Shown piece after piece: positions 13,601 through 21,884 of a stretch of DNA of 36,635 bases. Below the pieces are notes generated by a model, which saw nothing but the letters and a program-made list of their open reading frames with translations, ran no database searches and was not told the DNA's origin. The DNA comes from SVFI01 sp964519385 (lineage in GTDB: Bacteria; Bacillota; Clostridia; Lachnospirales; Lachnospiraceae). How positions within the stretch are numbered: position 1 is the first letter of the stretch; each line of letters begins with the position of its first letter. The stretch lies in the NCBI GenBank assembly GCA_964519385.1, contig CAZFLR010000021.1, positions 1-36,635 on the forward strand, given 5' to 3'. Made by a program: the position numbers and the translations under genes.

Positions 13601-15157
13601 TTATTTCGCGTAATCTGTCACTCTTGATTCTCTGATAACATTTACTTTAATCTGTCCAGGATATTCCAATTCTTTCTCAATCTGTTTAGAAATATTCCTT
13701 GCCAGAAGTACCATGTCAGTATCAGAAATCTGCTCAGGAACTACCATTACACGAACCTCTCTACCTGCCTGAATAGCAAAAGATTTGTCGACACCTTTGA
13801 AATTGTTAGTAATATCTTCAAGCTGTTTCAATCTGCTTGTATAAGTTTCCAAAGTCTCTCTACGTGCCCCAGGTCTTGCCGCTGAAATCGTGTCAGCAGC
13901 CTGTACAATACATGCAATCAGCGACTGAGGTTCTACATCACCATGATGAGACTCCACTGCATTGATAACAATTGCAGATTCCTTATACTTTCTACATAAT
14001 TCGGCACCCAACTGGATATGTGTGCCTTCTCTCTCCTGATCAACAGCCTTACCGATATCATGTAATAAACCTGCTCTCTTAGCAAGTCTGATATCAAGTC
14101 CCATTTCCGCTGCAAGCAGTCCTGACAACTGTGAAACTTCAATGGAATGTTTTAAAGCATTCTGACCATAACTGGTTCTGAATTTCATCTTACCGAGTAA
14201 TCTCACAAGCTCCGGATGAATTCCGTGTACACCTACCTCAAGTGTAGCATTCTCACCCTCTTCTTTGATCATTACTTCTACTTCTTTTTGTGCCTTTTCC
14301 ACCATTTCTTCGATTCTGGCCGGATGGATACGTCCATCTACGATCAGCTTCTCCAAAGCGATTCTGGCAACTTCGCGTCGGATTGGATCAAATCCTGATA
14401 AAATAACTGCCTCCGGTGTATCATCGATAATCAAATCTACTCCGGTCATTGTCTCAAGTGTTCGGATATTTCTACCCTCACGTCCAATGATTCGACCTTT
14501 CATTTCATCACTAGGAAGCTGAACAACGGACACTGTAGTTTCTGATACATGATCAGCCGCACATTTCTGAATGGCAGTCACTACATATTCCTTTGCTTTC
14601 TTGTCTGCTTCCTCTTTCGCCCTGCTCTCCATTTCTTTAATCATGACAGCAGTTTCGTGTTTAACTTCATCTTCGACAATTTTTAACAAGTACTCTTTTG
14701 CTTGTTCAGAGGTTAATCCTGAGATTCGCTCAAGTTCCTGTACTCTTTGCTCATTCAGACTTGCAATATCTTTTTTCTGCTTTGCAAGTTCTTCTTCGCG
14801 TGCAACCAATGCTGCTTCCTTTTTCTCGATTGCGTCGGACTTTTTATCGACGTTCTCTTCCTTCTGCTGGACTCTGCGTTCAAAACGCTGTACTTCTGCT
14901 CTTCGTTCCTTGATTTCTTTATCCAGTTCGTTCTTCGCACGAATGGATTCTTCCTTAACCTCGAGCAGGCCCTCACGTTTCTTTGCCTCTGCAGTCTTTA
15001 AAGCCTCATCAATAATCTCTCTGGCCTTAGTATCTGCATTACCTAACTTGTTCTCAACATTCTTCTTATATCTGGATGTTGCAACAACAGCAGTTACTGG
15101 AACAGCAATCACAAGCGCGACAACTACTGCGACAATTGTAATTCCAATGCCCGGCAT
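13601..15157 (-). CDS. rny: Ribonuclease Y
   Basis: RNase Y is the membrane-anchored endoribonuclease that initiates mRNA decay in many Bacillota. The domains are in order: an N-terminal transmembrane helix (IGITIVAVVVALVIAVPVTAV), a long charged coiled coil (about residues 30-200), a KH domain containing GRIIGREGRNIRTLE, and an HD domain with the metal ligands in LLHDIGKAVD and AVESHHGD. The 518-residue length is standard. ATG at 15157 is 11 bases from a strong AAGGAGG; the GTG at 15169 overlaps that site. It follows recA-recX, an order common in Bacillota. Confidence 0.96.
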   Translation of the reverse strand: MPGIGITIVAVVVALVIAVPVTAVVATSRYKKNVENKLGNADTKAREIIDEALKTAEAKKREGLLEVKEESIRAKNELDKEIKERRAEVQRFERRVQQKEENVDKKSDAIEKKEAALVAREEELAKQKKDIASLNEQRVQELERISGLTSEQAKEYLLKIVEDEVKHETAVMIKEMESRAKEEADKKAKEYVVTAIQKCAADHVSETTVSVVQLPSDEMKGRIIGREGRNIRTLETMTGVDLIIDDTPEAVILSGFDPIRREVARIALEKLIVDGRIHPARIEEMVEKAQKEVEVMIKEEGENATLEVGVHGIHPELVRLLGKMKFRTSYGQNALKHSIEVSQLSGLLAAEMGLDIRLAKRAGLLHDIGKAVDQEREGTHIQLGAELCRKYKESAIVINAVESHHGDVEPQSLIACIVQAADTISAARPGARRETLETYTSRLKQLEDITNNFKGVDKSFAIQAGREVRVMVVPEQISDTDMVLLARNISKQIEKELEYPGQIKVNVIRESRVTDYAK

Positions 15158-15301
15158 GTACAGGAGCACCTCCTTATTAAATTTTCATTGTACTGATATT
15201 ATATAGAATGTATGTAGAAGACATCCTAAAATCCAATTTACAACAATACAATTCTAAACTGATTTAGACGTTATGTCAAGTATTAGTCATTTTTTTCGCC
15301 G

Positions 15302-15934
15302 TCAATTGTATAAATCATCCAAAGATATTCCATCCAATGCATGCTTCACACTCGTCACACTGTATCCCTTACGCGCAAAAAAATTCATCATTCTCGCTCT
15401 TTCATTGCTTTCCGAAGGAAAACACCCCTTATATTTTTTAAAAAAAAGCTGCCTTATCTGTTGCTGTTCCGCATCCATATACTCCTGCGTTCCTACATCT
15501 TCCATACATTCAGCAATTATCTTAGCATTTATTCCTTTGGCAAGCAGCTTCTGTTCCATAACCCTGCGGCTCTGCGTTGATATATGATATGCGATATAAT
15601 CCTCTGCGTATGACTTGTCATTGAGATAACCAAAGGATTTCACATATGTGATTGCTGCTTCTGTGGATTCCGGCGGATATAGTCCCTCCATCAGTTTTTC
15701 CCTCAGCTTCTGCTCCGTATAAGGACGTTTGGTCAACAGGTGCATCGCTCTCAGCTTTGCTCTTTTGGGTAAAACGTCCTGCGTCAGCTCATGATACACT
15801 TCCTCTGTAATAACTGCATCCTTCTTAAGCCTGTATTTATGAAATTCGCCTTTGTACAGGACAAAGGCGAATTCGTAATCTACATATATTTTATATTTCT
15901 TCTTATTAAGTTCGATAACATCCGTAATAATCAT
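15302..15934 (-). CDS. recX: Regulatory protein RecX
   Basis: RecX binds RecA filaments and limits recombinase activity. The 210-residue, helix-rich protein has the three-helix repeat layout, with conserved pieces LLTKRPYTEQKLREKL, VKSFGYLNDKSYAEDYI and ARKGYSVTSVKHAL. It starts 38 bases after recA, so the two are co-transcribed. A strong intragenic hairpin lies in codons about 21-31 (15843-15873). The ribosome binding site is weak (AAAGG far from ATG), consistent with low RecX levels relative to RecA. Confidence 0.9.
   Translation of the reverse strand: MIITDVIELNKKKYKIYVDYEFAFVLYKGEFHKYRLKKDAVITEEVYHELTQDVLPKRAKLRAMHLLTKRPYTEQKLREKLMEGLYPPESTEAAITYVKSFGYLNDKSYAEDYIAYHISTQSRRVMEQKLLAKGINAKIIAECMEDVGTQEYMDAEQQQIRQLFFKKYKGCFPSESNERARMMNFFARKGYSVTSVKHALDGISLDDLYN
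15843..15873 (-). repeat. 13-bp perfect inverted repeat inside the recX 5' coding region
   Basis: AATTCGCCTTTGT (15843-15855) and ACAAAGGCGAATT (15861-15873) are exact reverse complements around a 5-base loop, 62 bases into the recX coding sequence. The encoded segment EFAFVLYKGEF is normal recX sequence, so the hairpin is superimposed on coding sequence. There is no T tract after it, so it would not be a standard terminator. Confidence 0.85.
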
Positions 15935-15972
15935 ATTTTATGTAAACCTTTTGTGGTGACTGCTTCCTCAAA

Positions 15973-17025
15973 TTATTTTGCATCTTTTTTGGACTCGGTA
16001 TCTTCCGCTGCTTTCGGTGCAACAACATCAGCTTCCAGTCCGAACAATTCCCTGACGCGGGCTTCTACCTCTGCACACATCTGAGGGTTATCTCTTAAGA
16101 ACTGCTTTGCATTCTCGCGCCCCTGCCCAATCTTATTTCCTTCATAAGCATACCATGCACCACTTTTATTGATAATTCCGTTCTCAGCAGCCAAATCAAG
16201 AATATCACCGACCCTGGAGATGCCCTCTCCGAACATAATATCAAACTCGGCCTCTTTAAACGGCGGAGCAATCTTATTCTTTACAACCTTAACACGGGTA
16301 CGGTTACCTATCGCCTCACCACTCTGTTTGAGCTGTTCTATTCTACGCACATCCAAACGCACGGAAGAATAGAATTTCAAAGCACGTCCTCCGGTTGTTG
16401 TCTCAGGATTACCAAACATAATGCCAACCTTCTCACGAAGCTGGTTAATAAAAATAACCGTACAGTTTGACTTACTGATAACTGCTGTAAGCTTACGAAG
16501 AGCCTGTGACATGAGTCTTGCCTGAAGACCCACATGGGAGTCTCCCATGTCACCGTCAATCTCTGCCTTTGGTGTTAACGCAGCCACTGAATCGACTACC
16601 ACAATATCAATGGCTCCCGAACGAACCATAGTCTCCGTAATTTCAAGTGCCTGTTCTCCGCTGTCCGGCTGCGAAATGTACAAATTATCAATATCAACAC
16701 CTATATTCTTGGCATAATTCGGATCCAGCGCATGCTCTGCATCTATAAATCCTGCAATACCGCCTCTCTTCTGTATTTCTGCTATCATATGAAGTGTCAC
16801 GGTTGTCTTACCACTGGACTCCGGACCGTAAATCTCTACGATTCTTCCCTTTGGAATACCACCGAGTCCGAGTGCTATATCAAGACTTAAAGAGCCTGTC
16901 GGAACTGTTTCAACGTTCATGTTCGCTGTATTATCACCAAGCTTCATCACGGCACCTTTTCCGTACTGGCGTTCAATCTGTGAAATTGCTGCGTCTAATG
17001 CTTTCAGTTTATCTTCTCTTTCCAT
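15973..17025 (-). CDS. recA: Recombinase RecA
   Basis: RecA is the DNA-dependent ATPase of homologous recombination and the co-protease for LexA. The Walker A motif GPESSGKTT, the family signature ALKFYSSVRLD, and the loop region around GMSQALRKL-type sequence (LMSQALRKLTAVISKSN) are present. The length of 350 residues and the charged C-terminal tail (DTESKKDAK) are typical. AAGGAG is seven bases from the second ATG (17025) and only one base from the first (17031), so the second is chosen. The promoter carries two LexA boxes, so SOS induction is expected. Confidence 0.98.
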   Translation of the reverse strand: MEREDKLKALDAAISQIERQYGKGAVMKLGDNTANMNVETVPTGSLSLDIALGLGGIPKGRIVEIYGPESSGKTTVTLHMIAEIQKRGGIAGFIDAEHALDPNYAKNIGVDIDNLYISQPDSGEQALEITETMVRSGAIDIVVVDSVAALTPKAEIDGDMGDSHVGLQARLMSQALRKLTAVISKSNCTVIFINQLREKVGIMFGNPETTTGGRALKFYSSVRLDVRRIEQLKQSGEAIGNRTRVKVVKNKIAPPFKEAEFDIMFGEGISRVGDILDLAAENGIINKSGAWYAYEGNKIGQGRENAKQFLRDNPQMCAEVEARVRELFGLEADVVAPKAAEDTESKKDAK

Positions 17026-17042
17026 TTTCATTCTCCTTACAA

Positions 17043-17092
17043 GAACATCCGTTCGTTTTAATCATAATAAAACAGATGTTCGATTTTGTCAA
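17043..17092 (-). promoter_or_regulatory. recA promoter with two LexA (SOS) boxes
   Basis: On the minus strand TTGACA (17087-17092) and TATTAT (17064-17069) are 17 bases apart. One Bacillota-type LexA box variant, CGAACATCTGTTT (17070-17082), fills the spacer. A second with the exact GAACN4GTTC pattern, GAACGGATGTTC (17043-17054), lies just downstream of the -10 box. Both would block RNA polymerase when LexA is bound. Confidence 0.85.
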
Positions 17093-17359
17093 TCCTATTT
17101 TTCATATTTTAGGCCGCCTTGTTTATATCCATGTACTAATTATACACATCACAAGTCCAATAAAATACCCTCAACGGCATCTCTCCTTTCTTTTTTCATC
17201 TTTTTTGGAAAATTCGGCGAAAATGCCACAGAACAAAAGCAGATTGCTTTCATCTAGAAATTTAACACAAAAAAAGATACATGGCAACCCCATATATCCT
17301 TTTCATTTTTAACATTTTATTTATTTCTATTTTGCAGCCATAAAAGTCCCTGTCATGTC
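17093..17359. other. Intergenic stretch between DUF3298 gene and recA
   Basis: Apart from the terminator at 17269-17298 no gene or RNA could be supported here. The DNA is AT-rich with scattered T runs. Confidence 0.6.
17269..17298 (-). terminator. Terminator of the yicC-to-DUF3298 operon
   Basis: GATACATGG (17276-17284) pairs with CCATATATC (17290-17298) with one wobble pair and a 5-base loop, followed by seven T residues on the minus strand. Confidence 0.7.
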
Positions 17360-18316
17360 TCATTCACGAGGCATCAGTGACTCATAGTCCTGCACTGTTA
17401 CCGTAATCCACCCGGCATAAGAATCACTTCTGTAATTGTAGCCAAGCTCTATTCCCAGAGGTGTGTAAAAAAGAATCAGAGAATTTTCGTCATTCAGCAT
17501 GGCTTCTATCTCCGCATCAGAGAATGCATCCGTTCCGCCTTCACTGATTCCGTTCTGCGCATTGCTTCTGGCACGAAATTCCTTCCCGAATCCTTCACTG
17601 CATTCCAGGATGTCTGTATTATCCAAAATCGTTCCGGTTACCGGGTCAATATTAAAGCAATACAGGTTCACATCTTTGTACGCATAGCCCATCTCTACTT
17701 CTTCATGTACAACAACACTGATAATTTCCTCGGTATTATACGTGACGTAAGATTTTATCTGCGCACGGATTCCTCTCCCCGTCTCTCCAAGCATCTCCAG
17801 AATCTCATCTTTGTTTTTTTCGTAATTATTCACAAAATAAACGGTTTCCTCTTTCAGGACACGATTGATTTCATTCACTCCAGGAATATCACCTTCAAGC
17901 TGTATGTACGAGGTATAAATATATACATCCTCATCCCTATCCTCATAGTCATAAAGCTCTCTCTTGAGCTTGTACGAAACAGTTTCATCCATGCAGTCCG
18001 AAACCTCCGGATAATACGGTCCTTCAAACTCTTCTTTGCTGTGATTCGGATAAATATGCACATTGTCGGAAGCATACGTCCCTTCATCCTGCCCGTTTTC
18101 GTCGTATTCATCACCCAAAAGCTCTTTCCACGGATCTCCTGTCTGCGACTCGTACTCTTTGTCCTCCTGTCCGCTTTGCGGAAGAATCCTTGAAAGAGAG
18201 ACGGCAATATATACGCACAGGCCGATAATCAAAAGAAATAAAACCGTCGCAACCACCAATGCAGCTTTGTTGTTTCCCTGATTTTTCTTTTCTTCCACTA
18301 AATTCTTATCTTCCAT
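17360..18316 (-). CDS. Membrane-anchored DUF3298-like protein (RsiV-like ectodomain)
   Basis: The 318-residue protein has a cytoplasmic N-terminus of about 22 residues, one transmembrane helix (AALVVATVLFLLIIGLCVYIA), an acidic linker (about 50-110) and an extracellular domain. That domain shows the DUF4163/DUF3298 pattern seen in RsiV: the SYKLKRELYDYE strand, then VYIYTSYIQLEGDIPG, then a domain with NLYCFNIDPVTGTILDNTDI and LILFYTPLGIELGY. RsiV senses lysozyme and controls a sigma factor. No sigma factor gene is adjacent and the short N-terminus has no obvious sigma-binding fold, so an extracellular sensor or binding role is only inferred. ATG at 18316 follows AAGGGGAG. It is the last gene of the yicC operon. 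Confidence 0.65.
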   Translation of the reverse strand: MEDKNLVEEKKNQGNNKAALVVATVLFLLIIGLCVYIAVSLSRILPQSGQEDKEYESQTGDPWKELLGDEYDENGQDEGTYASDNVHIYPNHSKEEFEGPYYPEVSDCMDETVSYKLKRELYDYEDRDEDVYIYTSYIQLEGDIPGVNEINRVLKEETVYFVNNYEKNKDEILEMLGETGRGIRAQIKSYVTYNTEEIISVVVHEEVEMGYAYKDVNLYCFNIDPVTGTILDNTDILECSEGFGKEFRARSNAQNGISEGGTDAFSDAEIEAMLNDENSLILFYTPLGIELGYNYRSDSYAGWITVTVQDYESLMPRE

Positions 18317-18341
18317 GATGATCTCCCCTTTTCGCAAACGG

Positions 18342-18818
18342 CTACTCCATTGCTTTTTGAATCCGCTCTATCGCAAATTCCATTGCCGTCTCCACGGTCT
18401 GTTTCCGAACCTGCATCCGGTCTCCCTGAAACAAACATTTTTTCACCTTCGTTTTACCGTTCACACAACATCCGATGTAGACAAGCCCCACCGGTTTTTC
18501 CTGCGTTCCTCCGCCCGGTCCTGCTATTCCTGTCACAGAAATTGCCACATTTGCTCCGGCCGCAGCGACAGCACCTTCTGCCATCTGCCTGGCTGTCTGT
18601 CTGCTGACTGCGCCGTGTTTCTTCAGCGTTTTTTTCTTCACCTTCAGTATTTTTCTTTTCGCCTTATCCGCATAGGTAATATAGCCTTCATCATAAATCT
18701 CCGACACTCCCGGAACATTCATAAACGTCCCTGCCAGAAGTCCGCCGGTACACGACTCCGCCGTTGTCAGCTTCCATCCGTATTTTTTCAAAAGTTCCGC
18801 CAGTGTCTGTTCCGTCAT
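18342..18818 (-). CDS. CinA C-terminal-domain family protein (nicotinamide-nucleotide amidase, PncC type)
   Basis: The 158-residue protein consists only of the CinA C-terminal deamidase domain. Characteristic segments are TTAESCTGGLLAG with the catalytic Ser/Thr region, GYITYADKAKRKIL and ISVTGIAGPGGGTQEKPVG. The enzyme converts NMN to nicotinic acid mononucleotide and ammonia in pyridine-nucleotide salvage. The N-terminal MoCF-like domain of full-length CinA is absent. It follows pgsA with no gap, and the rimO-pgsA-cinA-recA neighbourhood is a common Bacillota arrangement. Confidence 0.9.
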   Translation of the reverse strand: MTEQTLAELLKKYGWKLTTAESCTGGLLAGTFMNVPGVSEIYDEGYITYADKAKRKILKVKKKTLKKHGAVSRQTARQMAEGAVAAAGANVAISVTGIAGPGGGTQEKPVGLVYIGCCVNGKTKVKKCLFQGDRMQVRKQTVETAMEFAIERIQKAME

Positions 18819-19394
18819 CTATACCTCATCCTTCATCACATCTTTATTCTTTACCAGATAGTCCACAAGGGATATCACCGTCAGCACTACAGCAATCCAG
18901 AGAAGCACCTCTGTAATCAGCATATAAACGTCATAAACTCCCGTCGCCGGAAATCCGATGCCATTTACCGCAAGCAGCATCATAGCAAGCATAATCATTG
19001 TTACCGCTGTTTTCCATTTTCCAAGCCATCCGGCAGCAATCACAACGCCTTTCTCTGCAGCAATCAGTCTGAATCCGCTAATAATGAATTCACGGCTGAT
19101 AATTACAATCGTCATCCACGCAGGTATGAATCCAAGCTCTGTCAGACAAATCAGTGCTGCACTCACCAGCAGTTTATCCGCAAGCGGATCCATAAACTTT
19201 CCGAAATTGGTAATCAGATTGTATTTTCTTGCAATATGTCCGTCCAAAAGGTCTGTCAGCGATGCCACTACAAAAAGTCCGAATGCCACCCATTTAAATA
19301 ACGGATAATCCGGAGTCAGCAACAAAAAGACTACAAAAAACGGAACCATAATCACTCTCAGCATCGTAAGCTTATTCGGTAAATTCATTTTCAT
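18819..19394 (-). CDS. pgsA: CDP-diacylglycerol-glycerol-3-phosphate 3-phosphatidyltransferase
   Basis: PgsA makes phosphatidylglycerol phosphate, the committed step to phosphatidylglycerol. The CDP-alcohol phosphotransferase signature is complete: DGHIAR, eight residues, G, three residues, D, three residues, D (through NFGKFMDPLADK). The 191-residue protein has about six membrane helices. The start overlaps the rimO end by 23 bp and the stop abuts the CinA-type gene. Confidence 0.95.
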   Translation of the reverse strand: MKMNLPNKLTMLRVIMVPFFVVFLLLTPDYPLFKWVAFGLFVVASLTDLLDGHIARKYNLITNFGKFMDPLADKLLVSAALICLTELGFIPAWMTIVIISREFIISGFRLIAAEKGVVIAAGWLGKWKTAVTMIMLAMMLLAVNGIGFPATGVYDVYMLITEVLLWIAVVLTVISLVDYLVKNKDVMKDEV

Positions 19395-20715
19395 GTGTAA
19401 TTTCTCCTATCAAATCATATTCATAAGAACCTGTAATTTTTACCGGAACAAAATCACCGGTCATAAGTTCAAGCTCTGTATTCACAAAAACCAGTCCGTC
19501 CACATTCGGCGCATCCTTATAGGTTCTTCCCACATATGCATTCTCATCCGCAACCTTGCCCTCAATCATGACAAGCACTTCTCTTCCTGTCATCTCCGCT
19601 GCTTTATCAAACGCAATTTCCTGCTGAAGCTCCATAAGCTCTGCCTGACGGTCAATTTTTATTTCTTCGTCAATCTGGTCTTCAAATCCGGCCGCCGGCG
19701 TATCTTCCTCCGGCGAATAAGTAAATACACCGAGACGATCAAATTCCATCTCATCCACAAACGCAAGAAGCTGTTCGTGATCCTCCTGTGTCTCTCCCGG
19801 AAAGCCTGTAATCAGAGTTGTCCGCAGACAGATATCCGGTACTGACTCGCGAAGCATTGCAATCTTTTCTCGCAGTTGTTCCTGATTGGTTCTGCGTCCC
19901 ATCCTTCTCAGTATATGATCCGAAGCATGCTGAATCGGAATATCCAGATAATTACAAACCTTCGGTTCTGTTTTGATTACTTCCACGAGCTCCTCTGTAA
20001 TTTCCTCCGGGTAACAGTACAAAATACGAATCCAGTACAGCCCCTGTATTTTAGCAAGCTCTTTTAAAAGCTTCGGCAGTGTTTTTTCACCGTACAGGTC
20101 CTTTCCGTAAAGTGTTGTTTCCTGCGCAACCAGAATCAGCTCTTTTACACCGTTATCTACAAGAGTCTCTGCCTCTTTCAGAAGGACTTCCATCGGAACG
20201 CTCCTGTAACCTCCGCGCACCTTCGGAATAATACAGTAGGTGCAATTCTTTTCACAGCCCTCTGCAATTTTTAAATAAGCATAGTGTCCTCCGGTTGTCA
20301 CCACACGTTTTTTCCCAAAAACAAGCTCTGCATTGATATCTTCCAGATAATTTTCTTTCTCTTCTTTTTCACACTGTTCCACTGCCTCTGCAATATGGTC
20401 AATGGACATGGTTCCGAGAATCAGATCCACCTCCGGAATTTCTTTCTGTATCTCATCCTGATACCTTTGAGCCAGACATCCGGTCGCAATCAGAAGTTTG
20501 AGTTTTCCGTTCTCTTTAAGTGCTCCCATCTCAAGCAATGTGTTGATACTCTCTTCCTTGGCATCCCCGATAAAGCAACAGGTGTTTACAACAATTATCT
20601 CAGCCTGCGTCTCATCATCCGTAAAGGTGTGACCTTTTTCTGCAAGCATACCAAGCATCATCTCTGTGTCCACAAGGTTTTTATCGCAGCCAAGGGAAAT
20701 AAACATAATCTTCAT
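19372..20715 (-). CDS. rimO: Ribosomal protein S12 methylthiotransferase RimO
   Basis: RimO is a radical SAM enzyme that methylthiolates an aspartate of ribosomal protein S12. The N-terminal UPF0004 domain has three cluster cysteines (SLGCDKN, NTCCF, TGCLAQ). The radical SAM motif is CEKNCTYCIIP, and the TRAM domain ends the protein (FVPVKITGSYEYDLIGEI). The DTEMMLG start region separates RimO from MiaB. The start at 20715 (MKIMFISLG) fits the family but has no Shine-Dalgarno sequence and lies 25 bases after the rpoZ stop, so coupling is likely. An ATG at 20760 inside rpoZ is possible. Confidence 0.94.
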   Translation of the reverse strand: MKIMFISLGCDKNLVDTEMMLGMLAEKGHTFTDDETQAEIIVVNTCCFIGDAKEESINTLLEMGALKENGKLKLLIATGCLAQRYQDEIQKEIPEVDLILGTMSIDHIAEAVEQCEKEEKENYLEDINAELVFGKKRVVTTGGHYAYLKIAEGCEKNCTYCIIPKVRGGYRSVPMEVLLKEAETLVDNGVKELILVAQETTLYGKDLYGEKTLPKLLKELAKIQGLYWIRILYCYPEEITEELVEVIKTEPKVCNYLDIPIQHASDHILRRMGRRTNQEQLREKIAMLRESVPDICLRTTLITGFPGETQEDHEQLLAFVDEMEFDRLGVFTYSPEEDTPAAGFEDQIDEEIKIDRQAELMELQQEIAFDKAAEMTGREVLVMIEGKVADENAYVGRTYKDAPNVDGLVFVNTELELMTGDFVPVKITGSYEYDLIGEITHENEFTE

Positions 20716-20740
20716 ATCGTAATATAGAAAAAGAGAAAGA

Positions 20741-20986
20741 TTATTCTTCCTCTTTTTCATCTCCTATAATCTTTATCAATCCCTGATTCAGCTCATCCAC
20801 TGCAACCGACAGCGGTTTCTTTTCCTTTGGCATATCTACCAGCGGTTCATCTCCCGAAATAATCTGTCTCGCTCTCTTAGATGTAGCCATAACAATAGAA
20901 TAGCGGCTGTTTACAACCGGAACCTCTCCCGGCTCTACCTCGCTGTTTACTACCTGCATTAATTCTGTGTAAGACGGATGTATCAT
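20741..20986 (-). CDS. rpoZ: RNA polymerase omega subunit
   Basis: Omega helps assemble RNA polymerase by chaperoning beta-prime. The 81-residue protein carries the core helix motif NSRYSIVMATSKRARQI, the omega signature, and a downstream PLSVAVDELNQGLIKI helix. It begins two bases after the gmk stop, as in the conserved yloC-remA-gmk-rpoZ order of Bacillota. Confidence 0.93.
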   Translation of the reverse strand: MIHPSYTELMQVVNSEVEPGEVPVVNSRYSIVMATSKRARQIISGDEPLVDMPKEKKPLSVAVDELNQGLIKIIGDEKEEE

Positions 20987-20988
20987 CT

Positions 20989-21621
20989 TTATTCTCCTTT
21001 CAAAAGCTCTTTCAATTCTTTTCTGATAGTATCAATAAACTCCGCATTATGGGACGGAGTATTACGCGCTGCCCTGACAATTGTATTTATCTGCGAAATA
21101 CAATCCTCTAATTTATCATTTACCACAATGTAATCGTAGGTGTCAATCCCCTCCGACTCTTCTGTGGCTCTTTGCATCCTTTTTTGAATCACTTCATCAG
21201 ATTCCGTACCTCGTTCTTTTAATCTCCGGTACAGTTCCTTTGCTCCCGGAGGCATTACGAACAAAAGAAGTGCCTGCGGATAAATCTCCTTCACCTTATG
21301 CGCGCCCTGAATTTCTATCTCAAGAATAACATCTTTGCCGTTTTCAAGCTGTTGTTCTACATACGCCTTCGGCGTTCCGTAAAAATTATCACAATAGGAC
21401 GCATACTCTATCATTCCGTTCTCACGGATTCGCTGTTCAAATTCCTCTTTCGTGACAAAGAAATACTCTCGTCCGTCAACCTCACCTTCCCTCGGCTTTC
21501 TGGTCGTCATCGAAATACTGAGCGCGTAGTTGTCATGCTCAGCGACGAGTTTCTTCATCAATGTTCCTTTTCCCGCTCCGGAAAAGCCTGAAATAACAAT
21601 TAAAATACCCTTTTTGTTCAT
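20989..21621 (-). CDS. gmk: Guanylate kinase
   Basis: The enzyme phosphorylates GMP to GDP. The P-loop GFSGAGKGT (residues 12-20) is followed by the GMP-binding strand SMTTRKPREGEVDGREY and the lid with RLKERGTES. The length of 210 residues is normal. Its start overlaps remA by 4 bp. Confidence 0.97.
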   Translation of the reverse strand: MNKKGILIVISGFSGAGKGTLMKKLVAEHDNYALSISMTTRKPREGEVDGREYFFVTKEEFEQRIRENGMIEYASYCDNFYGTPKAYVEQQLENGKDVILEIEIQGAHKVKEIYPQALLLFVMPPGAKELYRRLKERGTESDEVIQKRMQRATEESEGIDTYDYIVVNDKLEDCISQINTIVRAARNTPSHNAEFIDTIRKELKELLKGE

Positions 21622-21872
21622 GAGTTCTCTCCCATTTCTGTTCCTGCACGCGACGCAAGCGTTTCCGGTGTCAGTGCCGACAGTACGATTCTGTCATTTT
21701 CCATAAGCAGAACCGACTTCGTCCTCCTGCCCTGCGTTGCATCCACGACCAGACCGGTTTCTTTTCCATGCTGCACCATTCTCTTGACCGGTGCTGAATC
21801 CGGCTGAAGAATAGCTATGATTTTATCTGCATTCAGCATATTTCCAAATCCGATGTGAACCAATGTATGCAT
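21618..21872 (-). CDS. remA: RemA family extracellular matrix regulator (DUF370)
   Basis: RemA is a small LytTR-unrelated DNA-binding protein that activates matrix genes in B. subtilis. The near-invariant segments HIGFGNMLNADKIIAIL, SAPVKRMV and DATQGRRTKSVLLMEN are present in an 84-residue protein. The second ATG (21872) is chosen because AAGGGG touches the first one. It is coupled to gmk by a 4-bp overlap. Confidence 0.95.
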   Translation of the reverse strand: MHTLVHIGFGNMLNADKIIAILQPDSAPVKRMVQHGKETGLVVDATQGRRTKSVLLMENDRIVLSALTPETLASRAGTEMGENS

Positions 21873-21884
21873 AGACATCCCCTT

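Noticed and set aside
14571..15206. 211-codon plus-strand open frame
   Set aside because: It is the Ser/Phe-rich antisense shadow of the rny coiled coil, without start signals.
15843..15873. Inverted repeat as an insertion-sequence end or attachment site
   Set aside because: It lies wholly inside an intact recX frame with no transposase or target duplication nearby.
18315..19301. 328-codon plus-strand open frame
   Set aside because: It lies opposite the cinA-type and pgsA genes. Its His/Cys/Arg-rich composition is that of an antisense shadow.
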